From UBA2040 sp963977135 (lineage in GTDB: Bacteria > Bacteroidota > Bacteroidia > Flavobacteriales_D > Crocinitomicaceae): 64,000 nucleotides of DNA. Below the pieces are notes generated by a model. That model saw only the letters and a list, made by a program, of their open reading frames with translations. It was not told the DNA's origin and made no database searches. How positions within the stretch are numbered: position 1 is the first letter of the stretch; each line of letters begins with the position of its first letter. The position numbers and the translations under genes are program-made. Below, one piece after another: positions 42,102 through 50,633 of the stretch. Where the stretch lies: NCBI GenBank assembly GCA_963977135.1, contig CAXBNN010000002.1:124001-188000 (forward strand), written 5' to 3'.

Positions 42102-44396
42102 ATGAAAAACCTTCTATTTTCAGCAGTATTCCTCATTTCTGGGTTGAGTATGGCCCAGCCAAGCTCGGGAGAATGCCCAATGGGACATAGTTCCTCATCG
42201 GCAAGTACTTCAGCTACAAATGCCTCAACAGAAACAACACAGCGCCGAGATGCGGCGATGGCTCCGACCGACAACAATGATTGGTGGCCCAACAAATTAA
42301 GATTGGATGTTTTGCGGCAAAATTCGGACAAATCGAATCCAATGGCGACTGATTTTGACTACATTAAAGCGTTCAATTCTTTGGATTATTTTGCATTAAA
42401 AAAAGACATCGAACAAATCTTGACGCAATCGCAAGATTGGTGGCCAGCTGATTTTGGAAATTACGGTCCTTTGTTCATCCGAATGGCTTGGCACAGTGCG
42501 GGAACGTATCGTTCGGGAGACGGGCGCGGCGGTTCTAGAGCCGGACAGCAACGATTTGCTCCTTTGAACAGTTGGCCAGACAACGCTAACTTAGACAAAG
42601 CACGTAGATTGTTGTGGCCTATCAAACAAAAATACGGCAGTAAAATCTCGTGGGCAGATTTGATGGTGCTCACAGGAAATGTAGCGATGGAATCCATGGG
42701 TTTTAAAACCTTTGGTTTTTCAGGCGGGAGAGTTGATGTCTGGGAACCAGAAAGTGATGTGTATTGGGGGTCTGAAACCAAATGGTTAGGGGACAACCGC
42801 TATTCAGAAGGTCGAAAATTGGAGAAACCTTTGGCGGCTGTTCAAATGGGTTTGATCTATGTAAATCCTGAAGGTCCAAACGGAAATCCTGATCCCGTTG
42901 CAGCAGCAGTAGATATTCGTGAAACCTTCAAACGCATGGGAATGAACGACGAGGAAACCGTTGCATTGATTGCAGGAGGTCACACCTTTGGTAAAACGCA
43001 CGGAAAAGGAACAGTGGAAACAGTTGGTCCTGAAACAGAAGCAGCTGGCATTGAAGAACAAGGATTCGGCTGGAAAAATACCTACAAAACGGGAAAAGGA
43101 ACAGATGCCTTTACCTCTGGAGTGGAAGTTACTTGGACAGATACACCAACAAAATGGGGACATGGATTTTTAAATATCCTTTTTGCCAACGAATGGGAAT
43201 TGACAAAAAGTCCGGCTGGTGCTCACCAATGGGTTGCAAAAGCTGGTGGCGAAATTATTCCAGATGCCTTTGACCCGAATAAAAAACATTTGCCAACGAT
43301 GCTGACTACAGATTTATCGCTTCGTTATGATCCCGCTTACGAGAAAATATCCCAAAGATTCATCGACAATCCAAAAGAATTTGAAGACGCTTTTTCAAAA
43401 GCTTGGTTTAAATTGACGCACAGAGACATGGGACCGAAATCCACTTATGTTGGACCAGAAGCACCAAAAGAAGATCTGATTTGGCAAGATCCAATTCCTG
43501 CGCTTAGCTACAAAGTAATTGATGCTAATGATATCAAAGGATTGAAAACGCAAATCTTGAACTCAGGATTGAGCGTGAGTGAAATGGTGACAACTGCTTG
43601 GGCATCTGCTTCCACATACAGAGGTTCCGATCGAAGAGGTGGAGCGAATGGTGCGCGAATTCAATTGTTGCCGGAAAGAAATTGGGAAGTAAACAACCCA
43701 GCTCAATTGGCGAAAGTTTTGCCTATTCTCGCGAAAATTCAAAAAGACTACAACGCAAAAAACAAAGAGAAACAAGTTTCCATGGCTGATTTAATCGTTT
43801 TAGCCGGTTCCGTTGGAATTGAAAAAGCAGCGAAAAACGCAGGTTATGCAGTCGAAGTTCCTTTTACACCTGGAAGAAATGATGCATTGCAAACACAAAC
43901 GGATATTGAATCCATGAATTTATTGGAGCCAATGGCTGATGGTTTTAGAAATTACTTGAAAACGCAATACACACTTTCTACAGAACAATTACTGATAGAC
44001 AAAGCACAATTGTTGACACTTACGGCTCCTGAAATGACCGTTTTGGTAGGCGGAATGCGTGCTTTAAATGCAAATTACGATCATTCAAAAAATGGCATTT
44101 TCAGCGACAAAAAAGACGCCTTGACCAACGATTTCTTTGTGAAATTGTTGTCCATGGATACCGAATGGAAATCCAAAGACGCGACCAAAGAGATTTTTAT
44201 TGGTACAGATAGAACAACGAAGAAAGAAAAATATACAGCTACCCGTGCAGATTTAATTTTCGGATCTAACTCTGAATTGAGAGCATTATCCGAAGTTTAT
44301 GCAAGCGACGACGCTAAAGAAAAATTTGTAAAAGACTTTGTTGCAGCATGGACCAAAGTGATGAATTTGGATCGCTTTGATGTTAAGATGAAGTAA
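42102..44396 (+). CDS. katG: Catalase-peroxidase with signal peptide (exported KatG)
   Basis: 764 aa from the ATG at 42102, which begins MKNLLFSAVFLISGLSMAQP, a signal peptide cleaved after A-Q or M-A. The in-frame ATG at 42048 adds only a non-hydrophobic leader. Distal haem pocket RMAWHSAGTYR (Arg-Trp-His) near residue 135, LIYVNPEG (Tyr of the Met-Tyr-Trp adduct) near 265 and AGGHTFGKTHG (proximal His) near 295. The second half (about 430-764) is the degenerate gene-duplication domain. It degrades hydrogen peroxide by catalase and peroxidase activity. Bacterial KatGs are mostly cytoplasmic; exported forms (KatP-like) are known in a few lineages. Confidence 0.96.
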   Translation: MKNLLFSAVFLISGLSMAQPSSGECPMGHSSSSASTSATNASTETTQRRDAAMAPTDNNDWWPNKLRLDVLRQNSDKSNPMATDFDYIKAFNSLDYFALKKDIEQILTQSQDWWPADFGNYGPLFIRMAWHSAGTYRSGDGRGGSRAGQQRFAPLNSWPDNANLDKARRLLWPIKQKYGSKISWADLMVLTGNVAMESMGFKTFGFSGGRVDVWEPESDVYWGSETKWLGDNRYSEGRKLEKPLAAVQMGLIYVNPEGPNGNPDPVAAAVDIRETFKRMGMNDEETVALIAGGHTFGKTHGKGTVETVGPETEAAGIEEQGFGWKNTYKTGKGTDAFTSGVEVTWTDTPTKWGHGFLNILFANEWELTKSPAGAHQWVAKAGGEIIPDAFDPNKKHLPTMLTTDLSLRYDPAYEKISQRFIDNPKEFEDAFSKAWFKLTHRDMGPKSTYVGPEAPKEDLIWQDPIPALSYKVIDANDIKGLKTQILNSGLSVSEMVTTAWASASTYRGSDRRGGANGARIQLLPERNWEVNNPAQLAKVLPILAKIQKDYNAKNKEKQVSMADLIVLAGSVGIEKAAKNAGYAVEVPFTPGRNDALQTQTDIESMNLLEPMADGFRNYLKTQYTLSTEQLLIDKAQLLTLTAPEMTVLVGGMRALNANYDHSKNGIFSDKKDALTNDFFVKLLSMDTEWKSKDATKEIFIGTDRTTKKEKYTATRADLIFGSNSELRALSEVYASDDAKEKFVKDFVAAWTKVMNLDRFDVKMK

Positions 44397-44433
44397 TCTA
44401 CTGAAAAACAGATTCTTTTTAGTCTTGAAACGA

Positions 44434-44470
44434 AAAGGTCTCTTTGCGAAAGTGAAGAGACCTTTAATAA
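44434..44470. terminator. Rho-independent terminator, convergent katG / 44483
   Basis: 11-bp stem AAAGGTCTCTT (44434-44444) with AAGAGACCTTT (44455-44465), ten-base loop. T-rich on the minus side (TTTTCGTTTC) and weak on the plus side, so it probably serves the 44483 gene and possibly katG. Confidence 0.65.
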
Positions 44471-44482
44471 ATTTATCAATTA

Positions 44483-44908
44483 TTATTCTAGAACAAGAGA
44501 AATTTGCCCTTTTTCAAAGTCTGTAATTGAAATTGCGTAGGTGAAATTTCCAGGGCCTAGTTCAGTTTCACCAACATAATCGATGGGTTGGAAGGTGAAT
44601 TCTTTTTCGCCTACATAAAATTGAATATAGGCATAACTGTAGGCTTTGTCGAAGGAACGATAGCACGTATACGTGCTTTTGGTTATGATGCCGCAATTTA
44701 CTTTTTGGAAATATGGATCTAAAACAAGATTGCAAAAATTGTAATCGCTATTGTTTCTTATTCGAATGTTTGTTTTCGCTGGATCTTCCGAACAAGCTGT
44801 AACGGTATGTTCATCACATTCAGTTACTTTTTCTTTTTTGCAAGCAGAAAACAGGACCATTAAAATGGTCATTAATGCGAAGCTACGAAGAATGAAATAC
44901 TTTGTCAT
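44483..44908 (-). CDS. Small hypothetical lipoprotein
   Basis: 141 aa from the ATG at 44908, opening the lipoprotein signal MTKYFILRSFALMTILMVLFSAC (lipobox FSAC followed by KKEK). Mature part has a four-cysteine region (CDEHTVTAC; NFCNLV; VNCGI; YTCYR) and is otherwise Tyr/Phe-rich with no recognised domain. Terminators flank the gene on both sides, so it is a separate transcription unit. Function unknown. Confidence 0.65.
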   Translation of the reverse strand: MTKYFILRSFALMTILMVLFSACKKEKVTECDEHTVTACSEDPAKTNIRIRNNSDYNFCNLVLDPYFQKVNCGIITKSTYTCYRSFDKAYSYAYIQFYVGEKEFTFQPIDYVGETELGPGNFTYAISITDFEKGQISLVLE

Positions 44909-44963
44909 ATTTTTCAAGAATGAGTGAGTAAACAATTCGCCACTAATGTAAATCAAATTGGGC

Positions 44964-45008
44964 CTAAAACAAAAAAGGTTCCTTCGCTTGAGTGAAGAAA
45001 CCTTTTTT
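44964..45008 (-). terminator. Rho-independent terminator downstream of 45027-45833
   Basis: 10-bp outer stem AAAAAAGGTT (44971-44980) with AACCTTTTTT (44999-45008) extended by CTTC/GAAG; on the minus strand it ends in a T-rich tract. Confidence 0.8.
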
Positions 45009-45026
45009 AATTCCTTAAATTCTAAT

Positions 45027-45833
45027 CTAACACCCAACCATACCAAAAGAAAGAACCAATTCTTGTTCTACTTTTTCGCCTTTTTCGTTTTCGGCTGGAA
45101 TCCATTTTCCGGCAGATTTGGTGATGTATTCTATCATGTTGATATCGATAGTGGAATAACCACAGCTGCGATCGAGGTTGATATTTTCTACGGTTCCTGT
45201 TTTGGAAATGGTGAAATACAATTTCGCAGGGGCCAATTTTTTCTCATCTAAGTTGATTGTGAATTTCTTGTTTGCTTTTTTGATGAAATCTAAGAGCGCG
45301 TCTTTTCCTTCTTTGAATTCTGCTTGTTTTTCGGGAACGACTGTCATGTGTGGAGTGATGTAGGTATTATTCGGTCGTTTATCATCGTCGTTTCTCTCAA
45401 AATCTGTACGCATTAAAAAGTTCGTGGAATAGTCCATCGAGCGTAAAAGTTTCAATTGTGCATCAGTAAATTTATCGGAATAACCTTTGGAGCGAATGTC
45501 GGTTTGTTCGTCGTTTTTAATAATAATAACATTCACGGATTTATAGCTTTCAATATTTTTTAAATCATCCGCTGGAAGAATGTCTCCAACCGTTCGAGCT
45601 GCTTGCAATTTACTTTTCGAAATGGTCATTCCAAATCGCGGTCCGAAATCGTAGAAAAAGTCGGTAAAAACTTCGTCTTTCGTGTTCACTTCGATATAAG
45701 GATTCGAGGTTGCCTTTTGCGGTTTTAACGCTTGACATTTTTCATTTGAGCTAGTATTCAATTTGGCGTAACCAAAAGCCATTAATCCTATAGATAAAAC
45801 TCCTGCGCTTAATAATATGACATTCCTTTTCAT
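45027..45833 (-). CDS. Hypothetical exported protein with TonB-C-like tail
   Basis: 268 aa. Single N-terminal membrane anchor or signal (ILLSAGVLSIGLMAFGYAKL). The last 90 or so residues (PAKLYFTISKTGTVENINLDRSCGYSTID ... SAGKWIPAENEKGEKVEQEL) match the TonB/energy-transducer C-terminal fold in pattern (f-x-I-x-x-x-G-x-V-x-x-I). No receptor or ExbBD gene is adjacent. It lies divergent from the membrane-bound regulator at 45967 and may be its target. Function unknown. Confidence 0.65.
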   Translation of the reverse strand: MKRNVILLSAGVLSIGLMAFGYAKLNTSSNEKCQALKPQKATSNPYIEVNTKDEVFTDFFYDFGPRFGMTISKSKLQAARTVGDILPADDLKNIESYKSVNVIIIKNDEQTDIRSKGYSDKFTDAQLKLLRSMDYSTNFLMRTDFERNDDDKRPNNTYITPHMTVVPEKQAEFKEGKDALLDFIKKANKKFTINLDEKKLAPAKLYFTISKTGTVENINLDRSCGYSTIDINMIEYITKSAGKWIPAENEKGEKVEQELVLSFGMVGC

Positions 45834-45966
45834 AATAAATAAATTTAATGATTTCTTTCCATAAATCTACGGTAGTCGCGTCCCTTCTTCCCTATCTCAA
45901 GTGTAAAATAGTGTAAATGTTCTGTAAAACATTTCGTATTGCCACAGATTCGCATAGTTTTGTTCT

Positions 45967-46851
45967 ATGCTTTTCAACTCGCTTCGTATTCTATTTCTCG
46001 TTCTGGTTTACTCTTTGTCGTTCTCGGCAATTGGTCAAACGGGTAATGCGCAGAACGACAAGCACATCAAAGTGGCGTTGCGGATGATAGGTCATCAAAT
46101 TTTGCTCAATTCGGGCGACAGCAGTTCTTTAGTTTTGCCCATCATCGAGGAAAATCGAAACTATAAAATTGAATTTGATGCAGAATTCGCATTCTTGCCA
46201 AGTGAATTAGCTCAAACAATCAACCGTATCGTTCAAGAGACGAAATTAGCGGAAAAGTACATCATAGAAATGGTGAATTGCGATTCAAATATCGTTGTTT
46301 ACAGTTACGAAGTTGGGAAAGCCCAGAAGTCGGATATTATACCTTGTGGACCAAGATTACAACCCAATGCTTGCTATACACTTTTGTTTTCGCCGCTAGA
46401 TGTTCTTCCACAACCGGCATTGAGCCAAAATGATACGCCAACAAAGAAATCCACGACGAATATTGTTCTTCTACTAGTCGGTTTATTTGTTATAATGGGA
46501 ATTTTCTTCTGGTTTCTGCTGAACAAGAAAAAAACTAGTCCAAATCCTAATTTGATTCAATTGGGCGCATTTCAATTTGACAAATTGAACATGATTTTGC
46601 TTTTGAAGGAGCAAAAAATTGAACTCACGAGCAAAGAAGCAGATTTGCTTTTATTGCTCTACAAAGATGTGAACACTACTGTAGAAAAAGAAGTTCTCCT
46701 CAGTTCCGTTTGGGGCGACGATGGCGATTATGTCGGTCGAACTTTAGATGTATTCATTTCTAAACTTCGGAAGAAACTGGAGTTTGATCCTAAGATTAAA
46801 ATCGTCAATATTCGCGGTGTCGGCTACAAACTAATCATGCAAGAGCTATAA
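45967..46851 (+). CDS. ToxR-like membrane-bound winged-helix transcription factor
   Basis: 294 aa. N-terminal signal/anchor (SLRILFLVLVYSLSFSAIGQ), a periplasmic region of about 140 residues with two or three cysteines (NCDSN; IPCGPRLQPNACY), one TM helix at about 165-186, and a cytoplasmic C-terminal OmpR/PhoB-type winged helix (residues about 198-294: ELTSKEADLLLLLYKD; GRTLDVFISKLRKKL; NIRGVGYKLI). This is a one-component sensor that binds DNA from the membrane, in reverse topology to ToxR. The periplasmic cysteine pair suggests a redox or ligand signal. Nearest candidate target is the divergent gene at 45027. Confidence 0.85.
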   Translation: MLFNSLRILFLVLVYSLSFSAIGQTGNAQNDKHIKVALRMIGHQILLNSGDSSSLVLPIIEENRNYKIEFDAEFAFLPSELAQTINRIVQETKLAEKYIIEMVNCDSNIVVYSYEVGKAQKSDIIPCGPRLQPNACYTLLFSPLDVLPQPALSQNDTPTKKSTTNIVLLLVGLFVIMGIFFWFLLNKKKTSPNPNLIQLGAFQFDKLNMILLLKEQKIELTSKEADLLLLLYKDVNTTVEKEVLLSSVWGDDGDYVGRTLDVFISKLRKKLEFDPKIKIVNIRGVGYKLIMQEL

Positions 46852-46856
46852 TACTC

Positions 46857-47156
46857 TTACAGTTCAGTCCCTTCAATTAGCATGGTGGATTTAATCGACT
46901 TTATCTTTAAATGCAAGAACTTCGTGCGGACTTTGTCTTTTTGATAATCTTCAAAATCCTCGTGTGAATTAAATTCTACGAGATGAATTTCATAAGGTTT
47001 TTCAATGTTGCAATCAATTATTGAATCATCAGTTGGCCTTATTCGGGTCATTAACCGGCCATTGTAATTTGAAATAATTGGAATGACGATGGTTTCAAAT
47101 TCATTAAAAATTTTTTCTCGTCCATCAAGGATGTAAACAAGCTGTGTAATGTACAT
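46857..47156 (-). CDS. Small dimeric-alpha-beta-barrel protein, DUF1330-like
   Basis: 99 aa. MYITQLVYILDGREKIFNEFE ... PYEIHLVEFNSHEDFEDYQKD fits the ferredoxin-like/dimeric alpha-beta barrel pattern of DUF1330 and related monooxygenase-like proteins. No catalytic residue can be assigned. Convergent with the ToxR-like gene, five bases apart. Function unknown. Confidence 0.65.
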   Translation of the reverse strand: MYITQLVYILDGREKIFNEFETIVIPIISNYNGRLMTRIRPTDDSIIDCNIEKPYEIHLVEFNSHEDFEDYQKDKVRTKFLHLKIKSIKSTMLIEGTEL

Positions 47157-47273
47157 TATAATCCGAAAGTTTTAGGGACTATTAAAAATGGTTATTCCTC
47201 TTCAGATTAATCACATAAAAATTAAATAAAATTGAGAAAATTTACTGCCCTCTTTATGGGTAGTTGGAGGTGA

Positions 47274-47879
47274 TTATTTTGGTCGAATCAACAAACAATT
47301 TTCCCTACGTTCTCTGAACATGCTAAGCAGAACATAGAGAAGGACCAAAAGCATAATTCCGATTCTAATTTGATGAACAAAACCGGGACGTTCAGGTGTT
47401 ATTTTGCTATACGATGTTTTCATCATAAAATAAGTGACATTGAACAAATGGAGGATAATTCCAAAATAAATAAGCGCATTCAATTTTTTGATTTTCCAGA
47501 GTAAAAGTGGAACTAATAAAATGCAAATAAAGGTTATCATTCCATGTAAATGTTCAACTGGATTAAATTCAACAAATCGGCTTTTGAAATTTTGATAGAC
47601 AAAGAAAAAATGGATTAAGTGGTTGATTGCTAATAGTGTTATTATAACGCGAAGTGCATCTCTCTTTTTTTGATTTTTATAAATACTTTTCAAACCATAG
47701 TATGCTATTCCAATTAACATTAAAAGATTGATTCCCGCTGAGGCTCTTCCTGAATTGCGGGCGGCTTTTCCATAAAGAAAGTCGTGATCTTCAAGGGTCC
47801 AAGTTGCCCACAAATAAATGATTATTTCAAGAAAAATAATTCCAACAATGAGTTATGGTAATTTGGCTTTCGTCAGCAT
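47274..47879 (-). pseudogene. Multi-TM membrane protein with in-frame stop near its N-terminus
   Basis: Reading from the ATG at 47879 gives MLTKAKLP, a TAA stop (47855-47853) and then an uninterrupted continuation LIVGIIFLEIIIYLW into a four-to-five-TM protein ending at 47274 (179 further residues; hydrophobic helices, HLIHFFFVYQ, HLHGMITFICILL). The frame and the helix before and after the stop fit one protein, so the TAA looks like a nonsense change. Alternative: translation from TTG at 47813 gives a 179-residue protein without the first helix. No recognised family. Check whether the base is a sequencing error. Confidence 0.6.
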
Positions 47880-47942
47880 GTAGCAGTTTTTGTGGTACTT
47901 AAAACAACGCCATTAAATAATTAATATTCGATTTGGAGAAAT

Positions 47943-47976
47943 AAAAAATCCCTTCCAGACTAGCCAAAAGGGATTT
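47943..47976 (-). terminator. Rho-independent terminator of ppa
   Basis: 9-bp stem AAATCCCTT (47946-47954) with AAGGGATTT (47968-47976); on the minus strand it is followed by TTTTTTAT. Confidence 0.8.
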
Positions 47977-47994
47977 GAAAAGGTTTAAGGAAAT

Positions 47995-48528
47995 CTATTT
48001 CCCAAATTTCGCCTTATAATCAACTATGCTTTGCTGAATAACTTGCATGGCAATTTCTTTGTTCTGGAATTCCTCCACCACAACAGATTTGTTTTCCAAG
48101 ACTTTGTAATTCTCAAAGAAACTACGTAGCTCTTTGATCCAATGTGCTGGTAATTGATCTATATCGTTGATGTGATTAAAGCTCATGTCGTTTGCAGCAA
48201 CCGCGATAATTTTATCGTCCATTTCGCCACCGTCCAACATGCGCATTACACCAATTACTTTCGATTTGACCAAGCACATCGGTACAATTTCGATTTGCGA
48301 AATCACTAGGATATCCAAAGGATCGTTATCATCGCAATAGGTTTGTGGAATGAAACCATAGTTTGCTGGATAGTTGATCGAAGAGTAAAGAACTCTGTCC
48401 AAAGTTAGCATTCCAGAGTCTTTGTCTAGTTCATATTTCGCTCTGCAATTCTTCGGTATTTCAACGATTCCAGTTACAAATTCTGGAACGTTAACGCCAA
48501 TGGAAACGTCGTGCCATGGGTTCATCAT
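47995..48528 (-). CDS. ppa: Inorganic pyrophosphatase
   Basis: 177 aa, normal length for a family I bacterial pyrophosphatase. YELDKDSGMLTLDRVLYSSINYPANYGFIPQTYCDDNDPLDILVI contains the conserved active-site Asp ring (D-x-D-P-x-D) and the basic/tyrosine residues. It hydrolyses pyrophosphate from biosynthesis, driving nucleotide and tRNA charging forward. Own terminator downstream and the terminator at 48553 upstream, so it is a single gene. Confidence 0.96.
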   Translation of the reverse strand: MMNPWHDVSIGVNVPEFVTGIVEIPKNCRAKYELDKDSGMLTLDRVLYSSINYPANYGFIPQTYCDDNDPLDILVISQIEIVPMCLVKSKVIGVMRMLDGGEMDDKIIAVAANDMSFNHINDIDQLPAHWIKELRSFFENYKVLENKSVVVEEFQNKEIAMQVIQQSIVDYKAKFGK

Positions 48529-48552
48529 GATTTTTCTCTATTAAGTATATTA

Positions 48553-48585
48553 AAAAATCCTCCAGCTCATTCGAGAAGGAGGATT
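48553..48585 (-). terminator. Rho-independent terminator of the Bax-inhibitor/small peptide unit
   Basis: 8-bp stem AATCCTCC (48556-48563) with GGAGGATT (48578-48585); on the minus strand it is followed by TTTTTTAAT. Confidence 0.75.
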
Positions 48586-48606
48586 CAATTCGTTTTGTCA
48601 TTATGA

Positions 48607-48705
48607 CTATCCCCAAATAAGGATAGAAATTAATATTCCCAAAGCAACAATTGTAAAGATTGTTCCTACTGCTGCTGTTGATTCTTCGAAAAAATTATCT
48701 GGCAT
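48607..48705 (-). CDS. Putative 32-aa single-TM peptide
   Basis: ATG 48705 to TAG 48607: MPDNFFEESTAAVGTIFTIV then a hydrophobic run ending in ILIWG. An acidic N-terminus followed by one 20-residue membrane helix. It lies between the Bax-inhibitor gene (33 bases upstream of its ATG) and the terminator at 48553, so it belongs to that transcript. Codon structure is ordinary; short size leaves it uncertain. Could be a small regulator or partner of the BI-1 protein; speculative. Confidence 0.5.
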   Translation of the reverse strand: MPDNFFEESTAAVGTIFTIVALGILISILIWG

Positions 48706-48738
48706 GATTGAAAGTTTTTTTGTAAAAATAATAATTTC

Positions 48739-49449
48739 TTAGTCTCTAGAACCCATAATTCGAAGCAAAGACATGAATAAGTTGATGAAAGTGATGTATA
48801 AGATCAATCCGCCCACAATAGCCAACTTGCTTCTATCTAATCCAGATAAATCAGAATCTGATGACATATCTTTCAATTTTTGCATGTAATATGCTGTTAA
48901 TCCAGTAAATACAAATACTCCGATTACAGAAATCACGAAACTCATCATTTCACTTTTCATCCAGATATTAACGATACCTGCAATAAAAATTCCGATGAAA
49001 GCCATGTACAACAAACTTCCCATTTTTGTTAAATCCGTTTTAGTGGTATAACCCAAAATGGCCATTCCCGCAAATGCTCCTGCTGAAACGAAGAAAGTAA
49101 TTGCGATTGAGGCTCCAGAATAAACCAAGAAAATTGAACCCAAACTTAGTCCCATTAGAACTGAAAAGAGCAAATAAAGCCCCATTAAAGCGCCAAGCGA
49201 AAATCGTTTGTATGCCATCTGGATTAATAGTCCCAATCCCATTGGAGCGAAAGCTATCACATAAAACAAAGGTGAAATCCCACCTGATGCGGTAATGAAA
49301 TATTGCTGAAAAAATTCAGGTGTTCCTGCCCAATAAGCAATAATTCCTGATACTGCCAAAGCGCCAACCATATAGCTGTATACGCTTCTAAAAAATTCAC
49401 GAGAAATTTCTTGTGTGAAACCTTCGTGCTCATTAATGATGTTACTCAT
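48739..49449 (-). CDS. Bax inhibitor-1/YccA family membrane protein
   Basis: 236 aa with seven predicted transmembrane helices, the last with acidic DSDLSGLDRSKLAIVGGLILYITFINLFMSLLRI. The N-terminal motif FFRSVYSYMVGALAVSG is family-typical. Bacterial members (YccA, YetJ) interact with FtsH or act as pH-gated calcium leaks. Which applies here is unknown. A small TM peptide may be co-transcribed. Confidence 0.9.
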   Translation of the reverse strand: MSNIINEHEGFTQEISREFFRSVYSYMVGALAVSGIIAYWAGTPEFFQQYFITASGGISPLFYVIAFAPMGLGLLIQMAYKRFSLGALMGLYLLFSVLMGLSLGSIFLVYSGASIAITFFVSAGAFAGMAILGYTTKTDLTKMGSLLYMAFIGIFIAGIVNIWMKSEMMSFVISVIGVFVFTGLTAYYMQKLKDMSSDSDLSGLDRSKLAIVGGLILYITFINLFMSLLRIMGSRD

Positions 49450-49542
49450 TTTAGTTAAATTTTAAATTACACAGTAAATGTATCGAATTTCTAGATTCGA
49501 TAATTTTTTTTGGATTTTTTTATCAAATAGAAAAAGTGTAAT

Positions 49543-50136
49543 CTAATGCAATCGAGCTTGAATCAAATTGATGAATTCTTTACGCGTCGTTGAATTTTCC
49601 ATGAACAAACCAGTATAGGCGCTAGAAGTCGTCGTTGAATTTTGTTTTTGCACACCACGCATTTGCATACACATATGCGCACACTCTATAACCACGGCAA
49701 CACCTTTCGGTTCTAAAACGCGCTGAATGGCATCTCGAATTTCCAGTGTCAAACGTTCTTGCACTTGCAGGCGACGAGCGAATGCATCAACAACCCTTGG
49801 AATTTTGCTTAAACCAACTATTTTACCATTTGGAATATAAGCAACGTGAGCTTTTCCGAAGAAAGGTAACATATGGTGCTCACACATCGAATAAATTTCA
49901 ATATCCTTCACAATTACCATTTCCGAATATTCCTCATTGAAAAGAGCTGATTTTAAAATAGCATCTGGATCTTCATCGTAACCTTGCGTTAAAAACTGCA
50001 ATGATTTTGCAACTCGTTCAGGCGTTTTTTCTAAACCCTCGCGCTGAGCGTCTTCACCAAGTTGGGTAAGAATATCTTTGTAATGACCAGCTATATTTTC
50101 GGTCAATTTATCGTCGTAAATTATCTTTTTCTCCAC
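49543..50136 (-). CDS. folE: GTP cyclohydrolase I
   Basis: 197 aa from a GTG start. Zinc ligands and catalytic residues in MCEHHMLPFFGKAHVAY (Cys, His) and HMCMQMRGVQKQ (His, Cys); also GLSKIPRVVDAFARRLQVQE. It converts GTP to 7,8-dihydroneopterin triphosphate, the entry to folate and to queuosine. queD ends 34 bases upstream of the start on the same strand, so the two form a queuosine-pathway unit. Confidence 0.95.
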   Translation of the reverse strand: MEKKIIYDDKLTENIAGHYKDILTQLGEDAQREGLEKTPERVAKSLQFLTQGYDEDPDAILKSALFNEEYSEMVIVKDIEIYSMCEHHMLPFFGKAHVAYIPNGKIVGLSKIPRVVDAFARRLQVQERLTLEIRDAIQRVLEPKGVAVVIECAHMCMQMRGVQKQNSTTTSSAYTGLFMENSTTRKEFINLIQARLH

Positions 50137-50170
50137 AAACTATTTTTATACATTACTAAACGTACGACGC

Positions 50171-50602
50171 TTAAAAAGGTTCATTACCGCCAAAATATTC
50201 GACGAAATTGTTTTCAGTTTCAACCAACTTAAGTTTCACCAATTGACCACCCGCTTTTCTTATTGGCTCTATCAACTGATCCCAAACGGCAATTATCACA
50301 TTTTCAGTAGAAGCCAAAACATCCTTCAAAAAAGGGACGTCCAAATTCAAATTTTTATGATCTAACTTTTCAGTAACTTCTTCTTGAATTATTGAACTTA
50401 AATCCTTCAAATTTATAACAAAACCAGTATCTGGGTTAGGCAAACCTTTAACGGTTACGAACAAGGTAAAATTATGTCCATGCCAGTTGACATTGCTGCA
50501 ACGACCAAAAACTTCTTCGTTTTTTTCTGAACTCCAGTTGACATTCCACAATTTGTGGGCTGCATTGAAAGTTTCTCTACGGGTAATATAAACGGTTTTC
50601 AC
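50171..50602 (-). CDS. queD: 6-carboxytetrahydropterin synthase
   Basis: 143 aa from the GTG at 50602 (MKTVYITRRETFNAAHKL); an upstream start at 50653 would reach into repeat copy 2. Three zinc histidines: FNAAHKL, and NWHGHNF (two); FGRCSNVNWHGHNF adds the catalytic Cys; LDHKNLN follows. It uses the folE product to make 6-carboxy-5,6,7,8-tetrahydropterin, the first committed step of queuosine. Slightly longer than E. coli QueD, as in many Bacteroidota. Confidence 0.9.
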   Translation of the reverse strand: MKTVYITRRETFNAAHKLWNVNWSSEKNEEVFGRCSNVNWHGHNFTLFVTVKGLPNPDTGFVINLKDLSSIIQEEVTEKLDHKNLNLDVPFLKDVLASTENVIIAVWDQLIEPIRKAGGQLVKLKLVETENNFVEYFGGNEPF

Positions 50603-50633
50603 TACTTTAATATAAGACTGCAAAGATAATGGG

